Assembly: GCA_013329175.1 (NCBI GenBank) | Contig: DUKR01000077.1 | Location: forward strand, 1-14,765 | Length of the DNA: 14,765 bases | Direction of reading: 5' to 3' | DNA from: Candidatus Woesearchaeota archaeon | GTDB taxonomy: Archaea; Nanobdellota; Nanobdellia; Woesearchaeales; UBA11716 | Shown here: piece by piece, positions 7,148-13,609 of the stretch | Layout: each line of letters opens with the position of its first letter | How positions within the stretch are numbered: the stretch's first letter is position 1 | Made by a program: the position numbers and the translations under genes | The notes under the pieces: model-generated | What the model was told of the DNA's origin: nothing | Seen by the model: the letters and a program-made list of their open reading frames with translations, nothing else | Databases searched by the model: none

Positions 7148-8425
7148 TTACAGGTTTGTGGTTGTATTTTCTGCAGAATATATAGACTTTGTGGGTCTTA
7201 TAACACCCTTATTTGGACTCAGGTACGCCCCCAATTGGTTTGCAAGAGCATCAAGAACATTTCCCCCAAAATTTGTCATTTGCAAGTTTAATTTCTGCTC
7301 CTGGATCATACTGATAAGGGCTGCATACCGCCCGCCATCCTTTGCTATTTCAACACTAATCTTTTGTATTGTCTCTGCCTGTGCTTCTGCTAACTTTTTC
7401 ATTGCATTAGCATCTGCTTCCCCTTTTGTCATGATTGCATAAGCAGTGGCATCGGCATCTTTTTTTTGTGCTTCATATGTTGCTTGTGCAGCATATTTTA
7501 GCGCAGCGGCTTTAGTGACTTCTTCATCTGGAGTAATACGTTGAAAGCTCACTGAAAGAATTTCCAGTCCTAAATTGTTATATGTTTGGTTAAGCCCACT
7601 GATCATCTGATTACCAACGTTATGCTCAGCATTAATCTCATCAAACGTATGGCTCCCAATGTATTTTCTTACAAGTGCGCTTGCTTCAGCCCAGACCTGC
7701 CCTATAGGGTCGTTTGCTCCGTACAGCGCCTGCCTGACTGATTTGTAATCATCACCGATCTTTATGCTAATAACAGCATCAATGGTAGTTGAAAGCCCAT
7801 CCTTAGTTACAATGCCTTCCTCTTGCTGAAGGTCAATCTGGGTGATGCTGGTGTCAACCACATCCCACTGGGTAAAAATTGGAACCCTTAAGTGCAGCCC
7901 AGCTCCATGCATTTTTTGCTCACGCTCATTCCAAAGCATGGCAAGCCCTTTAGGAATATTCCACACAGACCATGCGTTTTCGCTGTTGTCTTGAGGAGTT
8001 GGGCTATATCCAGACAGATATTTTCCTACCTTTTGGTAGCCTCCAACTGATTGCACCACACTGTGCGCTCCATAGCCAAGAATAGCAAACGGAGCTATTG
8101 CAGAAACTGTGGAACCAATAAAGGGAAGATAGGAAGCAGGAGCAGTGGCCAACGGAGAAACTTTCCATACTGCCCATGTAGCAAGCGCCCTTAGCACAGG
8201 ATTCTGTTTCTGGGGCCTGCCAAGGGTTTTTGGTATTGCCCGCTGGTCAGGCTCAAGCATTGCTGCTGGTGAATATATGCTTTGCCAACCGGGCATTAGG
8301 CTGTTAAAATAATTTTTATGAATAAGAAGCTTTTCTGCAATAGAATCGACTACGGCTTCTAAATCACCCGCTTCAGAAGTAGTCGCCTCACCTATTCCAA
8401 CTGGTATGTACTCATCGTCTGCCAT
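7148..8425 (-). CDS. SPFH/band-7 (stomatin/prohibitin-like) membrane protein, 425 aa
   Basis: SPFH proteins oligomerise on membranes, organise microdomains and often control membrane proteases or channels. Here a 75-residue leader precedes a hydrophobic hairpin-like region (about 78-125). The SPFH core spans about 157-300: a GLHLRVPIF strand, VDTSITQIDLQ, a TKDGLSTTIDAVISIKIGD strand pair, and the LGLEILSVSFQRITPDEEV exit. An Ala/Glu/Lys-rich helix (300-360, with AEAQAETIQK) follows, then a hydrophobic C-terminal segment, as in stomatins. The long N-terminal extension is unusual, since most family members begin with the membrane anchor close to residue 1. No NfeD-like partner or protease is visible nearby. 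It faces the coiled-coil membrane operon across the 214-aa gene, which suggests but does not prove a shared role. Confidence 0.85.
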   Translation of the reverse strand: MADDEYIPVGIGEATTSEAGDLEAVVDSIAEKLLIHKNYFNSLMPGWQSIYSPAAMLEPDQRAIPKTLGRPQKQNPVLRALATWAVWKVSPLATAPASYLPFIGSTVSAIAPFAILGYGAHSVVQSVGGYQKVGKYLSGYSPTPQDNSENAWSVWNIPKGLAMLWNEREQKMHGAGLHLRVPIFTQWDVVDTSITQIDLQQEEGIVTKDGLSTTIDAVISIKIGDDYKSVRQALYGANDPIGQVWAEASALVRKYIGSHTFDEINAEHNVGNQMISGLNQTYNNLGLEILSVSFQRITPDEEVTKAAALKYAAQATYEAQKKDADATAYAIMTKGEADANAMKKLAEAQAETIQKISVEIAKDGGRYAALISMIQEQKLNLQMTNFGGNVLDALANQLGAYLSPNKGVIRPTKSIYSAENTTTNL

Positions 8426-8494
8426 GCCGCATCACATTTGTGTATAGCCTTCCCAGGCATCATTATGTTTACTGCAAGATGGAATAGGCAGCAC

Positions 8495-8504
8495 TATTTA
8501 AATA
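8495..8504 (-). promoter_or_regulatory. TATA box for the SPFH gene
   Basis: The minus strand reads TATTTAAATA, centred about 75 bases before the ATG at 8425. Transcription would start near 8474, giving an unusually long leader of about 50 bases for this window. Confidence 0.5.
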
Positions 8505-8539
8505 TTATTATTTTTACTACTTTAGGAGGGTTAAAAAGT

Positions 8540-9208
8540 CTACGCAAACGCTGTCGCAGGAGTCCTGGCGTAAGGCTGCGCAGGAAGATAGTCTCCTGCT
8601 ATGCGTTTTACCCTGTCAAGAACACGCCTGGACATAGGCTTTTTTGCTTTGTACAATCCCTGCTCCTTGAGGAACTCGGTAACTCCTTCCGAAATAGCCT
8701 TTTTGCTGGTAATTCTGGTCATGACATTGTAGTCAAGACTTAGGCAGATAACAGGAATCAACCATGCTATTGCTTTTGAGCCAAGCCAGTCTGCAGCTCC
8801 ATACACATCCCATGTCTCACTCAGATAGCTGTAGAGGGATGGCAATTCCAGCGCCGCTTTTCCTCCTACAAGCGCTGCCTGAAACAGCCCAAAGTCACCA
8901 AACGGAGTGCCTTTAAGAAAATGGTAGGCATCATTGACAATCGCTCCAATACCTGTGCCCTTCGTAGCAGCGCTGGTAAGCATACCAAGATGCTTTTGAT
9001 GATGATCAACCCTGCCCTGTATTTTCTGCTCAAGAGAGGAATATAATTGCTGCTTCTCTTCATCAGTCTTGCCTGCAAACAATTGCTTACTAATGTCAGT
9101 TGAAAGATAGTTCCTGATGCCATCCGCTACAGGCTCAAGAGGCGTGTAAGGTCGGGAGCAATACGGCAATTCACCCTTCTTCCTAATCTTACACTTCTGG
9201 GCTACCAT
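8540..9208 (-). CDS. Hypothetical protein, 222 aa, N-terminus uncertain
   Basis: The conserved-looking part begins at about residue 40: a charged helix (DEEKQQLYSSLEQK), DHHQKHLG, a Gly-rich GTGIGAIVND segment, then two weakly hydrophobic stretches (about 105-130 and 140-165) and a basic C-terminus. I have an impression of similar hypothetical proteins in other archaea but cannot name a family. The start is doubtful. The frame stays open to an ATG at 9340, and the ATG at 9208 has no Shine-Dalgarno or TATA box. The DNA encoding residues 1 to about 32 also encodes, on the other strand, a recognisable Lrp/AsnC regulator remnant. The true start may lie further in, or the 5' end may have been reshaped by the rearrangement. 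A short T5 run (8532-8536) follows the stop on the minus strand. Confidence 0.6.
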   Translation of the reverse strand: MVAQKCKIRKKGELPYCSRPYTPLEPVADGIRNYLSTDISKQLFAGKTDEEKQQLYSSLEQKIQGRVDHHQKHLGMLTSAATKGTGIGAIVNDAYHFLKGTPFGDFGLFQAALVGGKAALELPSLYSYLSETWDVYGAADWLGSKAIAWLIPVICLSLDYNVMTRITSKKAISEGVTEFLKEQGLYKAKKPMSRRVLDRVKRIAGDYLPAQPYARTPATAFA

Positions 9209-9505
9209 TGGGAGACCATGTGCATTTCCCTCAAAACGTTTGACATCAGCCACGAGATGAGGTTTAAGGAGTATATCTCTGACAGGCCGGCAGTCATCAG
9301 GGCAGTCAAGGTTCTTGGCAACTGTGACCTCATGCTGCACATCGCAACAAAGGATGCTTCAGAGCTTCACAAGACTATCAAAGGCATCTATAAGGCATTT
9401 GTTGATATCATCACAGGCTACCAGGCATGGGGAGCCTACAAAGAGCACTTTTTCACAATCTTTCCTGCTGTTGTTTCTGACAAAGAAAATGCAGAGCAGA
9501 AGTGA
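9104..9505 (+). pseudogene. Lrp/AsnC-family regulator remnant
   Basis: After an in-frame TGA at 9101-9103 the plus strand reads PDAIRYRLKRRVRSGAI, the recognition-helix/wing pattern of Lrp-type HTH domains, then FTLLPN...LGY and an AsnC ligand-binding (RAM) domain. The RAM part contains FKEYISDRPAVI, LGNCDLMLHI, ELHKTI and the typical ending GYQAWGAYKEHFFTIFP. The first in-frame ATG is at 9218, too late to include any DNA-binding part. Upstream, a different frame (about 9034-9111) holds a possible earlier piece of the HTH, broken by stops. So this is most likely a decayed or truncated regulator, or at best a 95-residue stand-alone RAM-domain protein from 9218. The 5' part lies antisense inside the 222-aa gene. 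No promoter is evident. Confidence 0.6.
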
Positions 9506-9553
9506 AACAAAAACCACATAAAGGGAAGCGATTTTCAGCACCAGTGAACAGCA

Positions 9554-9898
9554 ATGCCGCATAAACAAGTCATCCTGATACGGGCGGACCTGAAATTGCC
9601 CAAAGGAAAAGCCGCAGCACAGGCAGCTCACGCATCAGTAGAGGCTGCACTCAAATCAAAAAAGGAAACAGTGCAGGAATGGCGCAGCGAAGGGATGAAG
9701 AAAATCGTTCTCAAGGTAACTGGCGAAAAAGAGCTGCTTCTTTACCAGCAGAAGGCAAAGGAAGCTAAGCTTGTTGCTGCCCTTATCACAGACGCAGGCA
9801 AAACCGTTGTTGAGCCTGGCACCATGACTGCATTGGGAATAGGCCCTGATGATGAGCAGAAGATTGACAAGGTGACAGGCAGCCTGAAGATGCTCTGA
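9554..9898 (+). CDS. pth2: Peptidyl-tRNA hydrolase, Pth2 family
   Basis: The enzyme releases peptidyl-tRNAs that drop off ribosomes, freeing tRNA for reuse. The 114-aa length equals the usual size for archaeal/eukaryotic Pth2. Family motifs are present in order: RADLKLPKGKAAAQAAHA (10-27, with Lys19 and His26 in the active-site region), the KIVLKV strand (50-55), and TDAGKTVVEPGT (79-90) followed by ALGIGPDD. It starts 48 bases after the Lrp remnant. I see no clear promoter; CATAAAG about 36 bases upstream is a weak TATA candidate. Nothing appears missing. Confidence 0.95.
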   Translation: MPHKQVILIRADLKLPKGKAAAQAAHASVEAALKSKKETVQEWRSEGMKKIVLKVTGEKELLLYQQKAKEAKLVAALITDAGKTVVEPGTMTALGIGPDDEQKIDKVTGSLKML

Positions 9899-9920
9899 CT
9901 ACTGCCCCACCCTGGGCAAT

Positions 9921-9928
9921 AAATATAA
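9921..9928 (+). promoter_or_regulatory. TATA box for gpmA
   Basis: AAATATAA, 46 bases before the ATG, predicts transcription from about 9950. A GAGGTG Shine-Dalgarno site at 9958-9963, seven bases before the ATG, then falls inside the short leader. Confidence 0.5.
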
Positions 9929-9970
9929 AAACAACGTCCTAAAGGCCTTAAAGCAGCGAGGTGCTAACTG

Positions 9971-10714
9971 ATGACATACACGGTAGTCTTTCTCCGCCAC
10001 GGCCAAAGCGAATGGAACCTGGCAAACAGGTTCACCGGATGGACTGATGTCTCACTCACCCCAAGAGGAGAGCAGGAGGCCCACGAGGCAGGAAAAGACC
10101 TCAAGAAGGCAGGCTTTGCCTTTGACCTTGCCTTCACCAACATGCACAAGCGGGCAATCAGAACCCTCTGGATTGTGCTTGAGGAGCTTGACCTGATGTG
10201 GATCCCCCAGACCGTTGACTGGCGCCTTAACGAGCGCCATTATGGAGCCCTCACCGGAAAGAACAAGGCTGAAACCTTAAAGCAGTATGGCGAGGAGCAG
10301 TTCACCATATGGCGCAGGGGCTATGCTACCCCTCCACCAGAGCAGGACAAGGATGATGCGCTTTACCCTGGCAATAATCCAACGTATGCGTGGCTCAAAG
10401 ACAATGTCCCGACAACAGAGTGCCTGAAAGATACGGTAAATCGGGCAGTTCCGTGCTGGAATGGCGTGATAGCTCCAGGGATTAAGGAAGGAAAAAGGGT
10501 AATCATTGCGGCATCAGGCAATTCCCTTCGGGCAATAGTCAAGCATCTTGACAAGGTATCTGATGACGACATCGTCCATCTCAACATCCCCACAGGCATC
10601 CCGCTTGTGTATGAGCTTAACAACAGCCTTAAGCCGATGAGGCACTATTATGTGGGTGATAATGAAAAGATTAAGCGAGTGACTGAAGAGGTCGCAAGCC
10701 AGGGAAAGAAGTAG
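9971..10714 (+). CDS. gpmA: 2,3-bisphosphoglycerate-dependent phosphoglycerate mutase
   Basis: The enzyme interconverts 3- and 2-phosphoglycerate in glycolysis/gluconeogenesis. The 247-aa length and layout match bacterial-type GpmA: LRHGQSEWN (8-16, phospho-acceptor His10), FTGWTDVSLTPRG, KRAIRT (60-65), RLNERHYGALTG (85-96), the PPPE loop (121-124), NIPTGIPLVYE and the Gly/Lys-ending tail. The oddity is at residue 182. The usual AAHGNSLR block reads AASGNSLR here (codon TCA at 10514-10516), so the second active-site His is Ser. The enzyme might be impaired, altered or tolerant of the change. Many archaea use the unrelated cofactor-independent mutase, so a bacterial origin by transfer is likely. 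It has its own promoter and ribosome-binding site. Confidence 0.93.
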   Translation: MTYTVVFLRHGQSEWNLANRFTGWTDVSLTPRGEQEAHEAGKDLKKAGFAFDLAFTNMHKRAIRTLWIVLEELDLMWIPQTVDWRLNERHYGALTGKNKAETLKQYGEEQFTIWRRGYATPPPEQDKDDALYPGNNPTYAWLKDNVPTTECLKDTVNRAVPCWNGVIAPGIKEGKRVIIAASGNSLRAIVKHLDKVSDDDIVHLNIPTGIPLVYELNNSLKPMRHYYVGDNEKIKRVTEEVASQGKK

Positions 10715-10996
10715 GGATATTCATGCCGCCCATTGGCATCGTAATCGTTCACTATCATGAAGCTTTTTCTTCATTCTCCTCCGCCTCAATCCATGCGTTC
10801 CATGGCGGCTCATTCCAGAAAAACGGGCCATTACCTGGGGCTTCCTGCCACAAGCGTCGCTTCTGTTCTCTCTGTTTTTGCCAGACGTAACATTGCTATT
10901 TACAATTCCGTCATGCACTGTATAGTCCCTCATCCTTCATACACGCTCGTGCAGCGCACTGACTTTTGCCAATGGCTGCGTGCATTTCTGTCTTCA

Positions 10997-11175
10997 GCGT
11001 TTTTCACCCGTTACAGCAGAAAACCTGTGTGCCGTCAATTACGCGAGCATTGGCAGTGTTGTGGTGGCGAAGGTCGTGGGGGGTTGTCCCTTACGGGGGT
11101 GCGACCTCATCGTCCCGCTTCATCTCCATGCGAGCCGACGGCACACCAATGGTTTTCTGCTCGAGTGAAAAACGC
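10997..11175. repeat. Interrupted long inverted repeat with inner hairpin
   Basis: Three blocks pair in order across about 100 bases: GCGTTTTTCAC (10997-11007) with 11165-11175, GCAGAAAACC (11016-11025) with 11151-11160, and TGTGCCGTC (11028-11036) with 11137-11145. Short unequal internal loops separate them. Further in, GCATTGG (11047-11053) nearly pairs with CCATGC (11126-11131), and AGGTCG (11071-11076) pairs with CGACCT (11102-11107). The result is a rod of about 180 bases. This could be a structured RNA on either strand, or the ends of a small non-autonomous element. No T-run closes either side. Confidence 0.6.
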
Positions 11176-11326
11176 TAAGGAAAACGCCAAGGCCTTCATC
11201 ACCTCCAAAGAGAAATGCAGCAACAATCGCTTCAGGAAAGTGAACAATTATGGAGAAATGCATTGATATTGTGACACCGCGATGGATTGCGTCTGCTGAC
11301 ACCTCTCCACGCATTTCGCCTATTGA

Positions 11327-11363
11327 ATAATTGCGGCTACTGTCACATAAATACCGCAATTAT
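11327..11363. repeat. Perfect 10-bp stem-loop
   Basis: ATAATTGCGG (11327-11336) and CCGCAATTAT (11354-11363) are exact reverse complements around a 17-base loop. The stem is not followed by a T-run on either strand, so it does not look like a simple terminator. Confidence 0.5.
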
Positions 11364-12124
11364 CCATACTTGGCATCCCGACAAACCCTAAGCTCCGCCT
11401 CTTCGCCTGCATCAACGACAGGAGACAGGAAGAGGCAACAATGGCATCCTGCGCTCCCCCGCATCACGAGGGCTGATGTGAAGGAACTCAAGCGCTGGGT
11501 GCTAAGGCAGGGGCATGCCCGCAACATCTTCGCCACCGCAACCAGATGCATGGGCTTCTGTAACGATGAATCAAGAAGTATAGGCAGCAGGCCATCGCCT
11601 ATTGCGTACTCCTTCACTTTCTTGAAAAGCCCTGCCCGGGAGGAAGGATACAGGCTCGCTGGATAGCCATGAGTTAAGGCTTTGAGGGATATTGGCAGGC
11701 AGGCTCGTGGAAAGCTGGCATTCCCAAAAAACTCAGTAGAAAAAAAGGCATTAGCCATGCCTCCCGTCGCATCCACACTCAATTCGTAACTCCCTTCTTT
11801 TCGTTTCAGGCAATCCACTCAATGCACAATCCGAGGTAAACAAAAAAGCCTCAGCTGGCCAGCAGGGCATGTGTTGCAGCCATTGCCGCAGTGTAGCGCG
11901 CTGCACCGTCAGGCATGGAGGATGGGCGCTGGCAGCAGTGCACGACGGAATTTCCATCATCAGGATTTGCAGCACAAACAGGGGAGGGAGGAAAAATAAA
12001 GGGATGGGATGAGAAAGAAGCCACAGGCAATGAGCTTTTAGGGAATGCCTTTTCGGGAGCGATGCCCATCACAGTTACAAAGAGGCAGGCAACTTCATAA
12101 AGGTGAAGTACTACCCTATTGCCC

Positions 12125-13609
12125 TCATCTTACCTCAACACAATCCTCACTGATCATCTCGACGGCATACGCTAGCTTATGCTTAGCCTGCGCATAGAGC
12201 GTAAAGAGCTTATCCCCTTCCTTCACTCTGCAGCCAACATGATGATAGAGGTACATCCCCGCTCCCTTGTCGGCAGGGGCACCTGCAATGCGTGCAATCC
12301 TGGAAATCTCTTCATTGGATATTGCTGCAACCTTGCCGCTCTTTTTGGCATGATAGGTATGGGTATACCTCCCGACTGCTATGTTGTCAGGCGTGATGGT
12401 AGGCTTTCCCCCCTGTGCCTTTATAATCTCCCTGAACTTGACGTAGGCCTTGCCTGAATCAAGGATTCGCTTTGCCCGCTTTCTTCCCCCTGCTACCCCT
12501 GCAAGCGCAAAGAGCCTGTCTGCCATGTCAAGGCACTTCTCCTCCAAGTCCATCGGCCTGTCAGCATCTCGGCGGAAAATCTTGAGCACGTCCCGCGCTT
12601 CAAGGCAGGGACCGATGCCGTTGCCTATGGGCTGCGATCCATCAGAGATATAGACGTCAACTTTTTTCCCCAAAGCCTTCCCAATCAGCAGGAACTTCTT
12701 TTTCAGCTTTTCTGCTGCTGCACGTGAGCGTATCTTGCCTCCTGCAGAGATGGGGATGTCAAGCAGGATGTGCGTTGAGCCTGCAGAATACTTCTTTGCC
12801 ATGATGGAGGCTATCAATTGCGACTCAGCGTCTATAGCAAGAGGCTTTTCCACTTGGATTATCTTATCGTCAGCAGGAGCAAGATTGAGCGCTCCTCCCC
12901 ACACCATGCAGGCACCAACCTTTCTGACGACCGAGCGAAGCTTTGGGATGGGAAATGAGACTGGGCACAGCACTTCCATGGTGTCAGCGGTCCCTGCTGG
13001 AGAGGTTATCGAGCGTGACGAGGTCTTTGGGAACAGGAAGCCTGCAGCAGCCAAAATGGGCACAAGCACAAGCGTCGTTCTGTTGCCTGGCACACCCCCA
13101 ATGCAATGCTTGTCAAGCACTTTTCTCTTCCCAAAAGAAAGGATGTCTCCCTGCTCAGCTATGGCTTTGGCAAGCATCACGGTCTCCTGCGTGCTCATGG
13201 CATTGGTATAGCACGCAGCGACAAAATAGGTCAGCTCAATGTTGGAGAGCTTGTTGTGGACAATGTCCCAGACTATCTGCTCAATCTCCTTTCTCGTCAG
13301 GGTAAGGCCATCAAGCTTCTTCCTGATGAACTGCAGCGAAAGCGGCTTTCGTGCAGGAATTAATTGGACAGTCTCACCATTCCTTAACCGAAGAGAAGAA
13401 ATCACCTCCTCAAATGCTCCGATATGGCCATCTGGCACGGTCTTTCTTCCGTAGGCGATGTCAACGACAGCTGTCTCTTCCCTGCTCCCTCTGCGTATCT
13501 TGACCCTATCCAGGTGATGAAGATCAATCTTCCTTGCGTCATGCTCATTGACCGCTACCACAAGGACGCCGCCTGTCGAGATGTCAATGTCCCTGACCTT
13601 CAGCTTCAT
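12125..13609 (-). CDS. AMP phosphorylase (thymidine-phosphorylase superfamily)
   Basis: The enzyme phosphorolyses AMP (and CMP/UMP) to ribose 1,5-bisphosphate and base, the first step of the archaeal nucleoside-monophosphate pathway that runs through ribose-1,5-bisphosphate isomerase to form III RuBisCO. The 494-aa length fits the archaeal family, which has an extra N-terminal domain of about 85 residues (here ending GHIGAFEEVI...NGETVQLIPA). The core has DKHCIGGVPGN (166-176), where thymidine phosphorylases have DKHSTGG, then KTSSRSITSPAGTAD (195-209), the phosphate/nucleotide-binding region. The C-terminal domain has the YTHTYHAKKSGKV segment and the YLYHHVGCRVKEGDKL ending. Its ATG overlaps the stop of the transporter gene (ATGA, 13606-13609), so it is translated from the same mRNA. 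Neither the isomerase nor RuBisCO lies in this window. Confidence 0.95.
   Translation of the reverse strand: MKLKVRDIDISTGGVLVVAVNEHDARKIDLHHLDRVKIRRGSREETAVVDIAYGRKTVPDGHIGAFEEVISSLRLRNGETVQLIPARKPLSLQFIRKKLDGLTLTRKEIEQIVWDIVHNKLSNIELTYFVAACYTNAMSTQETVMLAKAIAEQGDILSFGKRKVLDKHCIGGVPGNRTTLVLVPILAAAGFLFPKTSSRSITSPAGTADTMEVLCPVSFPIPKLRSVVRKVGACMVWGGALNLAPADDKIIQVEKPLAIDAESQLIASIMAKKYSAGSTHILLDIPISAGGKIRSRAAAEKLKKKFLLIGKALGKKVDVYISDGSQPIGNGIGPCLEARDVLKIFRRDADRPMDLEEKCLDMADRLFALAGVAGGRKRAKRILDSGKAYVKFREIIKAQGGKPTITPDNIAVGRYTHTYHAKKSGKVAAISNEEISRIARIAGAPADKGAGMYLYHHVGCRVKEGDKLFTLYAQAKHKLAYAVEMISEDCVEVR

Larger units (their letters stand above)
10715..12124. other. 1.4-kb region without a supportable gene
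   Basis: Frames on both strands are short and mostly rich in Ser, Arg, His and Cys, as chance frames are. Short protein-like scraps occur on the minus strand: at 10755-10895 a 46-codon stretch ends WNEPPWNAWIEAEENEEKAS before a stop, and at about 11083-11178 a stretch contains TIGVPSARMEMKRDDEV. Neither has a start or a recognisable family. The region also holds a long interrupted inverted repeat (10997-11175) and a hairpin (11327-11363). Just after gpmA a weak ATGCC/GGCAT hairpin (10723-10739) and a T5 run (10764-10768) may end its transcript. Decayed genes, an unrecognised structured RNA, or both would fit. I found no tRNA, 5S, RNase P or SRP signature by eye. Confidence 0.5.

Noticed and set aside
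10757..11266. 169-residue plus-strand open frame after gpmA
   Set aside because: Rich in Ser, Arg, His and Cys, with no domain pattern. It runs through the inverted repeat, and the opposite strand has more protein-like scraps.
10980..11370. RNase P RNA, SRP RNA or tRNA in the structured gene-free region
   Set aside because: I looked for the RNase P core, the SRP helix-8 loop and the tRNA T-arm consensus on both strands and did not find them.
11360..11818. 152-residue minus-strand open frame starting at a GTG
   Set aside because: No ribosome-binding site, promoter or recognised motif; the C-terminal third is Cys/Ser-rich like a chance frame. It could be part of a decayed gene, so it is only mentioned within the gene-free region.
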